Position numbers and translations under genes: made by a program. A stretch of DNA of 64,000 bases. Origin: Pseudoflavonifractor phocaeensis. GTDB lineage: Bacteria > Bacillota > Clostridia > Oscillospirales > Oscillospiraceae. The number at the start of each line of letters is the position of its first letter. Position 1 is the stretch's first letter. The notes under the pieces were generated by a model. It was not told the DNA's origin, did not search any database, and was given only the letters and a program-made list of their open reading frames with translations. The DNA lies in contig NZ_JADYUM010000007.1 of the NCBI RefSeq assembly GCF_021531815.1, positions 92,310 through 156,309 of the forward strand, given 5' to 3'. Positions 8,522-16,361 of this stretch are shown one piece after another.

Positions 8522-9766
8522 ATGAGTATTGTGAAAGATATGTCCCTGGCCCCCTCGGGCCATCAGAAAATTCAATGGGTGCGGGATTTCATGCCCGCTC
8601 TCAGCGGCATTGAGGAGCGGTTTCGCCGGGAGAAGCCCTTTGCGGGGCTGACCATCGCCGTCTCCGTCCATCTGGAGGCCAAAACGGCCAATCTGGGCCT
8701 GGTCCTCCGGGAGGGAGGCGCCGACGTCCATCTGACGGGCTGCAATCCCCTGTCCACCCAGGACGATGTGGCCGCCGCCATGGCCGACCTTGGGGTGGAC
8801 ACTTACGGAGTCCACGGGGTGACGCCCCAGGAGTATGAGGACCTGCTGGTGGAGACGTTGAAGTGTAAGCCCCACCTGATCGTGGATGACGGAGGCGACC
8901 TGATCAACCTGCTGGGCGGCAAGTGCGCCCAATATGGGGAGCGGCTCATCGGCGGCTGCGAGGAGACCACCACCGGCATCCACCGCCTCTATGCCCGTCA
9001 GCGGGCGGGCATCCTGCCCTGCCCCATGATGGCGGTGAACGACGCCAAGGCCAAGCACTACTACGACAACAAGTACGGCACCGGACAGTCCTCCTGGGAC
9101 GCCATCATGCACACCACCAATTTGATGGTGGCGGGCAAGACCGTGGTTGTGGCGGGCTACGGCTGGTGCGGCAAGGGCATCGCCATGCGGGCCAAGGGCA
9201 TGGGAGCCAATGTCATTGTCACCGAGGTGGACCCCTTCAAGGCGCTGGAGGCCACCATGGAGAATTTCCGGGTCATGCCCATGGACGAGGCGGCCAAATA
9301 CGGGGACATCTTCGTCACCGCCACCGGCTGCAAGGACGTGATCGTGGCGCGCCACTTCGCGGTGATGAAGGACAACGCCATTCTGTGCAACTCCGGCCAC
9401 TTTGACTGTGAGGTGGACGTGGCCGCCCTGAGGGAGATGGCTGTGGAGCGCTTCCCCCGGCGGGGCAATATCGAGGGCTTCCGTCTGACCGACGGCCGGA
9501 CCCTCAATGTGCTGGCCGAGGGGCGGCTGGTCAACCTGGCTGCGGGCAACGGCCACCCGGCGGAGATCATGGACATGTCCTTTGCGGTCCAGGCCCTGTC
9601 CCTGGAGTGGCTGGCCAAGCACCGGGAGGGACTGGAAAAGAAGGTCTACAACGTGCCCGACGAGATCGACGACCAGATCGGCCGGGTGAAGCTGGCGGCC
9701 ATGGGACTGGCCATCGATACCCTGACTCCGGAGCAGAGAGACTATTTGGCCGGTTGGGAAGCCTGA
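8522..9766 (+). CDS. ahcY: Adenosylhomocysteinase (S-adenosylhomocysteine hydrolase)
   Basis: 414 residues; the ATG at 8522 follows GAGGAG, while the upstream frame lacks a ribosome site. The enzyme splits S-adenosylhomocysteine into adenosine and homocysteine, removing the inhibitory by-product of SAM-dependent methylation. Substrate residues lie in TTTGIHRLYA and PMMAVNDAKAKHYYDN (about 150-185), and the NAD-binding motif GYGWCGKGIAMRAKGMGA at about 215. The C-terminus is of the compact type. A GreA-like gene follows after 13 bp. metK is 2 kb downstream and a metF-type gene is at the window end, so the SAM cycle is well represented. Confidence 0.93.
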   Translation: MSIVKDMSLAPSGHQKIQWVRDFMPALSGIEERFRREKPFAGLTIAVSVHLEAKTANLGLVLREGGADVHLTGCNPLSTQDDVAAAMADLGVDTYGVHGVTPQEYEDLLVETLKCKPHLIVDDGGDLINLLGGKCAQYGERLIGGCEETTTGIHRLYARQRAGILPCPMMAVNDAKAKHYYDNKYGTGQSSWDAIMHTTNLMVAGKTVVVAGYGWCGKGIAMRAKGMGANVIVTEVDPFKALEATMENFRVMPMDEAAKYGDIFVTATGCKDVIVARHFAVMKDNAILCNSGHFDCEVDVAALREMAVERFPRRGNIEGFRLTDGRTLNVLAEGRLVNLAAGNGHPAEIMDMSFAVQALSLEWLAKHREGLEKKVYNVPDEIDDQIGRVKLAAMGLAIDTLTPEQRDYLAGWEA

Positions 9767-9779
9767 GGAGAGCGGGATC

Positions 9780-10283
9780 ATGCACAACGAATTGACCAAG
9801 ATCGACATCCAAAAGATGAAGGAGGAGCTGGACTACCGCCGGATCACCCTCCGGCCCCAGCTGCTGGAGGAGGTGAAGGTGGCCCGGTCCTTCGGGGACC
9901 TGAGCGAGAACTTCGAGTATAAGGCCGCCAAGCGGGAGAAGAACAAAAACGAGAGCCGCATCCGGTTTCTGGAAAACATGATCAAAACCGCGCGGGTCTA
10001 CGAGGACCACTCCGGGGCGGACACCGTGGGCCTGTACGACAAGGTGACGGTGTATTTGGAGGAGGATGACGAGGAGGAGACCTGGCAGATCGTCACCACC
10101 GTCCGCCAGGACGTGCTCCATGGCCTGATCAGCAAGGAGGCCCCCATGGGCTCCGCCCTGTTGGGAAAGAAGGTTGGCGACCGCTTCTATGTTCAGGTGA
10201 ACAAGGACTACGGCTATTACGCCCAAGTTCGTGCCATCGAAAAGGGAGAAGACGACGGATCGGCGGCTCTCAACCGGTTTTGA
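9780..10283 (+). CDS. GreA/GreB-family transcription elongation factor
   Basis: 167 residues. The N-terminal coiled coil carries the family signature GDLSENFEYKAAKREK (about 39-54; canonical GDLSENAEY), and the C-terminal FKBP-like domain has SALLGKKVGDRFYV. Gre factors insert the coiled coil into the RNA polymerase secondary channel and stimulate cleavage of backtracked RNA. GAGGAG precedes the ATG and the gap to ahcY is 13 bp, so the two are co-transcribed. The coupling to ahcY is unusual, and this may be a paralogue of the housekeeping greA. No terminator is obvious in the 190 bp that follow. Confidence 0.85.
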   Translation: MHNELTKIDIQKMKEELDYRRITLRPQLLEEVKVARSFGDLSENFEYKAAKREKNKNESRIRFLENMIKTARVYEDHSGADTVGLYDKVTVYLEEDDEEETWQIVTTVRQDVLHGLISKEAPMGSALLGKKVGDRFYVQVNKDYGYYAQVRAIEKGEDDGSAALNRF

Positions 10284-10348
10284 CGGCGCTTAAGGCGGCG
10301 GCGGAAGCATTAAGGTCAAGATAAGACGATTTTAGGCCGATTTATGCT

Positions 10349-10377
10349 GAGACATGCGCCAGTTGCTGTGCTAAGAT
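10349..10377 (+). promoter_or_regulatory. Candidate promoter of hbd
   Basis: GAGACA, 17 bp, TAAGAT, about 95 bp before the hbd start. It is a weak match to consensus and the only plausible one in the interval. Confidence 0.35.
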
Positions 10378-10473
10378 AGGCGGCAGAAGGAACCGGAAGC
10401 CGAAGCAGCTGGAAGGGCGGAGGTCGACCGGTCAAAGGAAAATCTGAATATTGGATGAGAAAAGGGGATCATT

Positions 10474-11382
10474 ATGGCTATTGAAAAGATTTTTGTAGTA
10501 GGTGCCGGCTTGATGGGCAGCGGCATCGCCCAGACCGCTATTTGCAGCGGTTACACCGTCACGCTGAACGACCAGCGCCAGGAGGCCCTGGAGCGGGCCA
10601 AGGCCGGGATCGAGAAGGCCCTCCAGCGCGAGGTGGAGAAGGGCCGTATGACTGAGGAGGACTGCGCCGCCGCGCTGGCCCGTCTGTCTATCGACGCCGG
10701 CATGGCCGCCGGTAAGGACGCCGATCTGGTCATCGAGGCGATCTATGAGAACCTGGACGCCAAGCAGGCCGTGTTCCGCCGCCTGGAGGAGGTCTGCCCC
10801 GCCCACACCATCTTCGCCTCCAACACTTCTTCTATCTCCCTGACCGCCCTGGCCTCCGCCACCAAGCGGCCTGACCGCGTGGTGGGCATGCACTTCTTCT
10901 CCCCCGTGCCCAAGATGCGCCTGTGTGAGGTCATCTTCGGCCTGCTCACCGCCCAGGACGTTCTGGACCAGATCAAGGAAGTGGGCGAGAAGATGGGCAA
11001 GACCCTGATCCTCTCCGACGATAAGCCGGGCTTCATCGTCAACCGCGCCCTGCTGCCCATGCTGAACGAGGCCTGCGTCATCGTCGGCCTGCATGTGGGC
11101 ACCGTGGAGGACGTGGACAACGGCATGAAGCTGGGCTGCAACCACCCCATGGGTCCCCTGGAGCTGGCCGACATGATCGGCCTGGATATCCTGCTGAACG
11201 TGATGATGGTCCTGTCCAAGGAGTATGGCGAGAAGTACCATCCCTCCATGATCCTGCGCAAGATGGTCACCGCCGGCTTCCTGGGCCGGAAGAGCGGCGC
11301 CGGCTTCTACCTGTATGAGAACGGCAAGAAGGTGGGCGTCAACCCCGTCCTGACCCGGGAGCACACCCTGGCGGAGCGCTAA
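10474..11382 (+). CDS. hbd: 3-hydroxybutyryl-CoA dehydrogenase
   Basis: 302 residues; NAD(P)-dependent oxidoreduction between acetoacetyl-CoA and 3-hydroxybutyryl-CoA, a step of clostridial butyrate formation. The N-terminal Rossmann motif is VVGAGLMGSGIAQTA (about residues 6-20). The catalytic dyad context is GMHFFSPVPKM (about 138), followed by KPGFIVNRALLPMLNEA and NHPMGPLELADMIGLD. The C-terminus GRKSGAGFYLYENGKK is typical of the family. AAAAGGGGA precedes the ATG. Other butyrate genes (thl, crt, bcd, etf) are not adjacent, so the pathway is dispersed in this genome. A strong terminator closes the gene. Confidence 0.93.
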   Translation: MAIEKIFVVGAGLMGSGIAQTAICSGYTVTLNDQRQEALERAKAGIEKALQREVEKGRMTEEDCAAALARLSIDAGMAAGKDADLVIEAIYENLDAKQAVFRRLEEVCPAHTIFASNTSSISLTALASATKRPDRVVGMHFFSPVPKMRLCEVIFGLLTAQDVLDQIKEVGEKMGKTLILSDDKPGFIVNRALLPMLNEACVIVGLHVGTVEDVDNGMKLGCNHPMGPLELADMIGLDILLNVMMVLSKEYGEKYHPSMILRKMVTAGFLGRKSGAGFYLYENGKKVGVNPVLTREHTLAER

Positions 11383-11404
11383 AGTACCGGAAATACCTAC
11401 AGTT

Positions 11405-11439
11405 CCGCGGCCGGACGTCTGTCCGGCCGCGGCTTTTTT
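11405..11439 (+). terminator. Intrinsic terminator of hbd
   Basis: CCGCGGCCGGAC/GTCCGGCCGCGG, 12-bp perfect arms, GTCT loop, C then six T. Confidence 0.92.
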
Positions 11440-11450
11440 GGAAAAAGCGG

Positions 11451-11478
11451 TTGACAAACAGGGAAAACCTGATATAAT
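11451..11478 (+). promoter_or_regulatory. Promoter of the SAM riboswitch-metK unit
   Basis: Perfect TTGACA and perfect TATAAT separated by 16 bp, ending about 20 bp before the riboswitch. Confidence 0.88.
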
Positions 11479-11499
11479 CGTCCAGTACAATTCCATAGC

Positions 11500-11598
11500 C
11501 TTATCAAGAGTGGTTGAGGGACCGGCCCTATGAAACCACGGCAACCTGCTGTTCCAGCAAGGTGCCAAATCCGGCGGTAGTGTATCGCAAGATGAGGG
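11500..11598 (+). ncRNA. SAM-I (S-box) riboswitch
   Basis: All conserved S-box blocks appear in order: CTTATCAAGAG, GGTTGAGGGACCGGCCC, TGAAACCACGGCAACC, GGTGCCAAATCC and the closing GATGAGGG that pairs with the 5' strand. It lies between a consensus promoter and an intrinsic terminator upstream of metK, so high SAM is expected to stop transcription of SAM synthetase. Confidence 0.95.
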
Positions 11599-11613
11599 TG
11601 TAACAAGCTCCTG

Positions 11614-11642
11614 AACGCTCCGCCTGCCGCGGGGCGTTTTTT
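11614..11642 (+). terminator. Riboswitch-controlled terminator before metK
   Basis: AACGCTCCGC/GCGGGGCGTT hairpin (one T-G pair) followed by a T-run, 16 bp after the S-box aptamer. Confidence 0.85.
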
Positions 11643-11676
11643 ACAGCCTCCCAGCCAAAGAAAGGAAGAAACAACA

Positions 11677-12858
11677 ATGGCAAAACGACTTTTCACCTCC
11701 GAATCCGTCACCGAGGGACATCCCGACAAGATCTGCGACCAGATCTCCGACGCGGTGCTGGACGCCATCATCGCCCAGGACCCCCAGGCCCGGGTGGCCT
11801 GTGAGACCACCGCCACCACCGGACTGGTCCACGTCATGGGGGAGATCACCACCTCCTGCTATGTGGACATCCCCAAGATCGCCCGGGACGTGGTCCGGGA
11901 CATCGGCTATGACCGGGCCAAGTTCGGCTTTGACTGTGACACCTGCGCGGTCATCACCTCCATCGATGAGCAGTCCCCCGACATTGCCATGGGAGTGGAC
12001 AAGTGCCTGGAGGCCAAGGAGGGGGAGCAGGACGACGGCCTGGACAACGGCGCCGGCGACCAGGGCATGATGTTCGGCTACGCCTGTGACGAGACCCCCG
12101 AGCTGATGCCCCTGCCCATCTCCCTGGCCCATAAGCTGGCCATGCAGCTGACCCGGGTGCGCAAGGAGGGCCAGGTGGACTACCTGCGGCCCGACGGCAA
12201 GACCCAGGTGACCATCGAGTACAATGAGGACGGCTCCCCCAAGCGCATCGACGCGGTGGTGGTGTCCACCCAGCACGGCCCCGAGGCGGAGCTGGAGCGG
12301 ATCCGGAAGGATATGATCGAGCTGGTCATCAAGCCCATCCTGCCCGCCGGGCTGATGGACGCTGAGACCAAGATCTATGTCAATCCCACCGGGCGCTTCG
12401 TGGTGGGCGGCCCCCAGGGCGACTCCGGTCTCACCGGCCGCAAGATCATTGTGGACACCTACGGCGGCAGCGCCCCCCACGGCGGCGGCGCCTTCTCCGG
12501 CAAGGACCCCACTAAGGTGGACCGCTCTGCGGCCTACGCCGCCCGCTGGGTGGCTAAGAACGTGGTGGCCGCCGGCCTGGCCAAGCGCTGCCAGGTCCAG
12601 CTGGCCTATGCCATCGGCGTGGCCAAGCCTGTCTCCGTCCGGGTGGACACCTTTGGGACCGGTACTGTGGCTGACGGACGGCTGGAGGAGGCGGTGGAGA
12701 AGACCTTTGACCTGCGCCCCGCCGCCATTATCCGGGACCTGGACCTGCGCCGGCCCATCTACCGCCAGCTGGCCGCCTATGGGCACTTCGGCCGGGACGA
12801 CCTGGACCTGACCTGGGAAAAGACCGACCGGGCGGAGGCGCTGAAGGCCAATCTGTGA
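11677..12858 (+). CDS. metK: S-adenosylmethionine synthetase
   Basis: 393 residues, the usual length. It makes SAM from methionine and ATP. Signatures: [20 protein letters not shown] (about 4-23), [15 protein letters not shown] (about 127) and the phosphate-binding [19 protein letters not shown] (about 270). AAAGGAAG precedes the ATG. Expression is controlled by the S-box riboswitch. The last 66 bp of the gene are repeated 224 bp further on (13017-13082) with four differences, all synonymous, and the native-looking terminator follows the second copy, not this one. The 3' end of the present gene, or the whole gene, may therefore be an incoming allele. Confidence 0.97.
   Translation: MAKRLFTSESVTEGHPDKICDQISDAVLDAIIAQDPQARVACETTATTGLVHVMGEITTSCYVDIPKIARDVVRDIGYDRAKFGFDCDTCAVITSIDEQSPDIAMGVDKCLEAKEGEQDDGLDNGAGDQGMMFGYACDETPELMPLPISLAHKLAMQLTRVRKEGQVDYLRPDGKTQVTIEYNEDGSPKRIDAVVVSTQHGPEAELERIRKDMIELVIKPILPAGLMDAETKIYVNPTGRFVVGGPQGDSGLTGRKIIVDTYGGSAPHGGGAFSGKDPTKVDRSAAYAARWVAKNVVAAGLAKRCQVQLAYAIGVAKPVSVRVDTFGTGTVADGRLEEAVEKTFDLRPAAIIRDLDLRRPIYRQLAAYGHFGRDDLDLTWEKTDRAEALKANL
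12793..12858 (+). repeat. Direct repeat, copy 1: active 3' end of metK
   Basis: The last 22 codons of metK including TGA. It matches 13017-13082 at 62 of 66 positions with a fixed offset of 224 bp. Upstream of it the sequences are unrelated. Confidence 0.9.
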
Positions 12859-12900
12859 GCAGCTGCTTCTCTGGTCCCGGCCGAAGGGAGCGAAGCGACC

Positions 12901-13014
12901 CGCGCCTTTTGGCGCGTACAATGGGCTCCGTAGGAGACCATTGGCGCAGGGGCAATTCATTTGCCCCGAGCATTTGAAAATGCAGGGCTCCCGCGGGATT
13001 ATTGATCCCGTGGG
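12901..13014 (+). repeat. Array of five consecutive hairpins between the two metK ends
   Basis: Back-to-back inverted repeats: CGCGCC/GGCGCG (12901-12916), CAATGG/CCATTG with an inner CTCC/GGAG (12919-12943), GGGGCAA/TTGCCCC with TTCAT loop (12949-12967), GCATTT/AAATGC (12970-12983) and CCCGCGGGAT/ATCCCGTGGG (12990-13014). No open frame or T-run is present, so it is neither a gene nor a simple terminator. Part of the 158-bp insert 12859-13016. Confidence 0.75.
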
Positions 13015-13016
13015 AA

Positions 13017-13082
13017 CGGGACGATTTGGACCTGACCTGGGAAAAGACCGACCGTGCGGAGGCGCTGAAAGCCAATCTGTGA
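13017..13082 (+). pseudogene. Displaced second copy of the metK 3' end
   Basis: It encodes the same 21 C-terminal residues as metK (starting [15 protein letters not shown]) and the TGA stop. The four differences from the active copy are GAC to GAT, CTG to TTG, CGG to CGT and AAG to AAA, all silent, so the two copies diverged while both were functional coding sequence. A strong terminator follows 21 bp later. It has no start or ribosome site and is a relic. TGGGAACGGG covers its left junction (13011-13020). Confidence 0.85.
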
Positions 13083-13103
13083 TCTGAACTGAAATACTTT
13101 GTG

Positions 13104-13138
13104 AAAAGTGCGTGCGGATACCATCCGCACGCACTTTT
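13104..13138 (+). terminator. Intrinsic terminator after the displaced metK end
   Basis: Perfect 16-bp arms AAAAGTGCGTGCGGAT and complement around a 3-nt loop. Probably the original metK terminator. Confidence 0.9.
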
Positions 13139-13211
13139 GATACCGGCCTTACTACCCGGATACCGTGAGGCTGGGCTGCCAGGGGGAACAGCGTCTCCTT
13201 TACAAAGGGGC

Positions 13212-13241
13212 TGGACAAATCCGGGGTGCCGGGAGTAAAAT
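13212..13241 (+). promoter_or_regulatory. Candidate promoter of deoC
   Basis: TGGACA, 18 bp, TAAAAT, about 57 bp before the deoC start. Confidence 0.5.
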
Positions 13242-13298
13242 AAAATGATATTATTCTGATTCCGCAGGTCTGGAATCGAGCGAGGAGAGTTAAAACGA

Positions 13299-13952
13299 AT
13301 GAACGACCAGGAAATTTTGAGGCGGGTGGACCACACCCTGCTGACCCCCACCGCCACCTGGGAGCAGGTCAAGACCATCTGTGACGAGGGCCGGGAGTTT
13401 TCCACCGCCTCGGTGTGTATTCCACCCCGTTTTGTGAAAAAAGCGGCGGATTATGTGGGAAACAGTTTAAAGATCTGCACGGTGATCGGGTTCCCCAACG
13501 GCTACTCCACGCCGGAGGTCAAGGTGTTTGAGACGGAGGACGCTGTGCGCAACGGCGCGGACGAGATCGACATGGTCATCAACCTGGGGCTGGCCAAGGC
13601 CGGTGACTGGGAGGGCGTCCTCCGGGAGATCCGGGCGGTGAAGGAGTCCTGCGGCGGCCGGATCTTGAAGGTCATCGTGGAGGCCTGCCAGCTGACCCAG
13701 GAGGAGAAGATCGCCATCTGCCGGGTGGTGTCCATGTCCGGGGCGGACTTCATCAAGACCTCCACCGGCTTCTCCACCGGGGGCGCCACGGTGGAAGATG
13801 TGAAGCTCTTCCGGGAGCGGATCAGCCCCGATTTGCGGATCAAGGCCGCCGGCGGGATCCGTACCTTTGAGCAGGCGCGGGCCATGCTGGAGGCGGGGGC
13901 CGACCGCATCGGCGCCAGCGCCCTGGTGGCCCTGGCCAGAGAAAAGAAGTAA
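13299..13952 (+). CDS. deoC: Deoxyribose-phosphate aldolase
   Basis: 217 residues; splits 2-deoxyribose-5-phosphate into glyceraldehyde-3-phosphate and acetaldehyde in deoxynucleoside salvage. A TIM-barrel class I aldolase with VCIPPRFV, VIGFPNG, GADEIDMVINLG, LKVIVEACQLT and the Schiff-base lysine in DFIKTSTGFSTGGAT (about 150). GAGGAGAG precedes the ATG. It is alone between its own promoter and a bidirectional terminator; no deoD or pdp neighbours are present. Confidence 0.95.
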   Translation: MNDQEILRRVDHTLLTPTATWEQVKTICDEGREFSTASVCIPPRFVKKAADYVGNSLKICTVIGFPNGYSTPEVKVFETEDAVRNGADEIDMVINLGLAKAGDWEGVLREIRAVKESCGGRILKVIVEACQLTQEEKIAICRVVSMSGADFIKTSTGFSTGGATVEDVKLFRERISPDLRIKAAGGIRTFEQARAMLEAGADRIGASALVALAREKK

Positions 13953-13961
13953 AGCGCAGAA

Positions 13962-13996
13962 AAAAGCGCCCCGTTCCGATGGAACGGGGCGCTTTT
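13962..13996. terminator. Bidirectional intrinsic terminator
   Basis: AAAAGCGCCCCGTTCC/GGAACGGGGCGCTTTT between the converging deoC and foldase genes. Confidence 0.9.
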
Positions 13997-14023
13997 CAAA
14001 TACATTGGGATACAAGGGGAAAA

Positions 14024-15469
14024 TCAACCCTGGAGGAACTTCAGGCCCATGCCGTTGACGGCGTCATAGCCCTCCTCGGCGGCCTCCAGCCAGGCGCTGT
14101 AGTCCTGATTGGCCAGTGCGGACTGGGCGGTCTGCTTCCAGACGGGATCGCCCGCTCCGGCGTAGTACATGATGTGCCAGCCGTAGTCGCTCTCCACCAG
14201 ACCGGTGTCGCCCACCTGGCGGGCGGGGTCAACGGCCCAATCCCGGAAGGATTCCACATAGCTGGAATCGGGGGTGATGTTGGAGATCAGCCCACCGTTG
14301 GAGGCGGAGCCGGAGTCGGCGCTGTTCTCCTGGGCCAGGGCGGCGAAGGAGTCCTCGGTGGCCTCGCCGGCCTTCCACTGGGCCAGCAGCTCCTCCGCCT
14401 GGGACTTGGCGGCGGCCTTCTGTTCGTCGGTGGCCTCGGAGGCGCCCTCGGGCTGGATCAGGATGTGGCGGACGTTGTCGGTGGGCGTCTCATCCCGCTG
14501 ACGGCCCTCAAAGAGGACCACGTAATAGTTGTAGGCGGTGCCGGAGTCGTACTCAGCCAGGGTCACGTCGCCGGCCTTGCGGGCGCTGTCATAGGCCCAC
14601 TCAGTATAGGCGCTGTTGACGCTGCTGCCCACCTGGGAATCGGAGACCTGGCAGGAGTACAACTGGTCGGCGTATTCCTCGGACAGGGCGGCGGGGTCCT
14701 CGCCGGCCTCCAGCTTGCGCTGGATCTCCTCGGCCACAGCCTTCATCTCCGCCTTGGCGGCGTCCAGAGCGGCCGTCTTCTCCTCCTCGGTCATTCCGTC
14801 GGTGGAGTCGGCCCGGGCCTGGAGAACAAACTGGGACAGGGTGTAGGCGTCCATGGTGTCCTTGTTCTCATTGTAATAGCCCTGCAGGTCGGCGGCGCTG
14901 TACTCCAGAGAGCTGAGGTAGCTGGACCGGTAGTCGCTGGCCAGAGTCTGGCGCTCCAGCAGGGACACCAGCTTCTCATAGGTCATATAGGAGCCGTAAT
15001 AGTTGCGGATAAAGTCCTTCTGGCTGTCCAGACCGTCCAGATATTCGATCTGGCTGTCCAGGTAGGCGCGGGCCTCCTCAGACATGGTGTAGCCCTCGGC
15101 CTCAGCCTTGGCGGCCAGGGCGGCGTCGGACTTCAGGTAGTCCAGGGCGCTGGGCAGAAGGAAGTCCTTCATGGAGGTGCTGGAGCTGCCCAGGCCATAC
15201 TGGTTGGCCAGGGTGTTGTAATAATACTGCACGTCGGCGACGGTGTATTTGACGCCGTTCATGGTGACAGCGGTGGCACTGCGCTGGATCAGGCCGGTGT
15301 TCCAAATCAGAAGGAAGGCCACCAGCACCACGCAGACGGCGCCCACCACCCGGTACAGGATGGCGCTGCGGCGGGCCTCGGCGGCCTCCTGCTGCTTTTT
15401 CTGTTCCCGCGAGGTGGGACCCTGGGCGGTCTCCTCCTGGCGAGACTTCTTTTCTCTGGATGCACTCAC
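14024..15469 (-). CDS. Membrane-anchored parvulin-type peptidyl-prolyl isomerase (PrsA/SurA-like foldase)
   Basis: 481 residues starting at GTG 15469; GAGAGGAC lies about ten bases upstream. A basic cytoplasmic N-terminus of 37 residues precedes one membrane segment (AILYRVVGAVCVVLVAFLLIW, about 37-57) with no lipobox cysteine. The outside part has a SurA/PrsA-like helical region (about 65-320) and a rotamase domain with VRHILIQPEG and DYGWHIMYYAG (about 335-460). Such proteins help exported proteins fold after Sec translocation. The unrelated PBP1A and SecA genes in this window are in the same physiological area. It has its own promoter; the rotamase substrates are unknown. Confidence 0.85.
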   Translation of the reverse strand: MSASREKKSRQEETAQGPTSREQKKQQEAAEARRSAILYRVVGAVCVVLVAFLLIWNTGLIQRSATAVTMNGVKYTVADVQYYYNTLANQYGLGSSSTSMKDFLLPSALDYLKSDAALAAKAEAEGYTMSEEARAYLDSQIEYLDGLDSQKDFIRNYYGSYMTYEKLVSLLERQTLASDYRSSYLSSLEYSAADLQGYYNENKDTMDAYTLSQFVLQARADSTDGMTEEEKTAALDAAKAEMKAVAEEIQRKLEAGEDPAALSEEYADQLYSCQVSDSQVGSSVNSAYTEWAYDSARKAGDVTLAEYDSGTAYNYYVVLFEGRQRDETPTDNVRHILIQPEGASEATDEQKAAAKSQAEELLAQWKAGEATEDSFAALAQENSADSGSASNGGLISNITPDSSYVESFRDWAVDPARQVGDTGLVESDYGWHIMYYAGAGDPVWKQTAQSALANQDYSAWLEAAEEGYDAVNGMGLKFLQG

Positions 15470-15559
15470 AGTTTGTTCAGTCCTCTCATATTGATGGAGC
15501 GGCCCCCGCGGGGCCGGGCGGCAGTCCCGAAAAGAGCCGGGAAACAGCCATACTCAGGT

Positions 15560-15588
15560 ATTATACTAAAAACTTTCCCGCCTTGCAA
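15560..15588 (-). promoter_or_regulatory. Promoter of the foldase gene
   Basis: Minus strand TTGCAA, 17 bp, perfect TATAAT, about 90 bp before the GTG start. Confidence 0.75.
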
Positions 15589-15666
15589 GGGGCGGGGAGG
15601 TGAGAAACGGCGTGTTTTACAGATTGTTTACACAGATTGTCTGCGAAGAGGACCGGGGAACGGAAT

Positions 15667-15698
15667 AAAAAAGACCGCCGCTGTTGCCAGCCGCGGTC
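15667..15698 (-). terminator. Intrinsic terminator, minus strand, downstream of the probable 6S RNA
   Basis: GACCGC-G-GCTG stem with GCAA loop pairing CAGC-G-GCGGTC, then six T on the minus strand. It ends a minus-strand transcript coming from the DUF1292/6S region. The 112 bp between it and the RNA core hold several small hairpins and no gene. Confidence 0.8.
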
Positions 15699-15810
15699 CA
15701 GGTTCAGTGCTTTTCTGTCTGCAAAGCAGCTCTAAAATGAACCATTTTAAAGCCCGCGGCATCTGATGCCGGGGGAGAGTCCGGACGGACTCCTGCTTTG
15801 ATCATATAAC

Positions 15811-15999
15811 CCCGCTCTGGCCGTGTGGGCCCGTTTAAAACCTGCACGTAATGGCAGGTGGGTCGCCTCCACGACGCTTTACTGCTACCAACGTCCAACC
15901 AACCTCGAAGGGGGCCGGGAGGCCTGCAAGCCACGCCGTGAGGGGGGCGTCCCGTTTAAGAGATGTGGGTTTAAAAGAACCCATCACGCACCGAGCAGG
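15811..15999 (-). ncRNA. ssrS: Probable 6S RNA (SsrS-like)
   Basis: A 189-nt non-coding stretch whose ends pair (CCTGCTC with GAGCGGG, then GG/CC and CGTG/CACG with single bulges). It can be folded as one long rod: GGG/CCC, CGCC/GGCG and CACG/CGTG further in, with an unpaired central part holding side hairpins (GGGTT/AACCC; CCTGC/GCAGG). Length and rod-with-bubble shape match 6S RNA, which holds the sigma-A polymerase in stationary phase. It follows the DUF1292 gene on the minus strand and a terminator lies downstream. Signatures of RNase P RNA, tmRNA and SRP RNA are absent. The name rests on shape, not on conserved sequence. Confidence 0.5.
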
Positions 16000-16017
16000 A
16001 AAAAAGCAAAGGGACGT

Positions 16018-16329
16018 TTATTCTTCCTCGTCCTCAAAGAAACGTTCCATGAACAGGTTGTAGATTTCGTCCAGTTCCTCGTCGCTGTCGGGAGTGGAGA
16101 GGAGTTCCTCGCCGTTTTCCTCGATGACCTTCATGATGACCAGACCGTACTCCTCGTCATCGGCGTCCACGTCCACCGGCTCGCCGGTCTCCTCGTCCTC
16201 CGCCACGGCGGGGAACATGGCGTAGTAGGTGATCCCGTTGTGCTCCAGGGTGTCCACCAGTTCCAGTTCAAACTCGTTGCCGTCCTCGTCGGTGACAGAA
16301 ATGAAATCAGGGCCGAACTCTTCGCTCAT
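16018..16329 (-). CDS. DUF1292 family acidic protein
   Basis: 103 residues, very acidic, start preceded by GGAGGT. It begins MSEEFGPDFISVTDEDGNEFELEL and has THYYAMFP-like ITYYAMFPAVAED, the pattern of DUF1292 (YrzB-like) proteins, and ends in an Asp/Glu-rich tail (FMERFFEDEEE). In Bacillus such proteins sit beside alaS-yrrK; their role is unknown. Here the gene stands alone with a consensus promoter and is followed 18 bp later by the probable 6S RNA, which may be processed from the same transcript. Confidence 0.85.
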   Translation of the reverse strand: MSEEFGPDFISVTDEDGNEFELELVDTLEHNGITYYAMFPAVAEDEETGEPVDVDADDEEYGLVIMKVIEENGEELLSTPDSDEELDEIYNLFMERFFEDEEE

Positions 16330-16361
16330 GACGGAAATACCTCCAACCTTGTTGTGAGTCT

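Noticed and set aside
14024..15766. A long plus-strand open frame opposite the foldase gene, and similar ones opposite lysC, hom, dnaB and gdpP
   Set aside because: Mirror-image shadows of conserved genes with low-complexity translations.
15667..16010. RNase P RNA, tmRNA or SRP RNA in the non-coding region
   Set aside because: None of their conserved blocks is present on either strand; length and rod shape fit 6S better.
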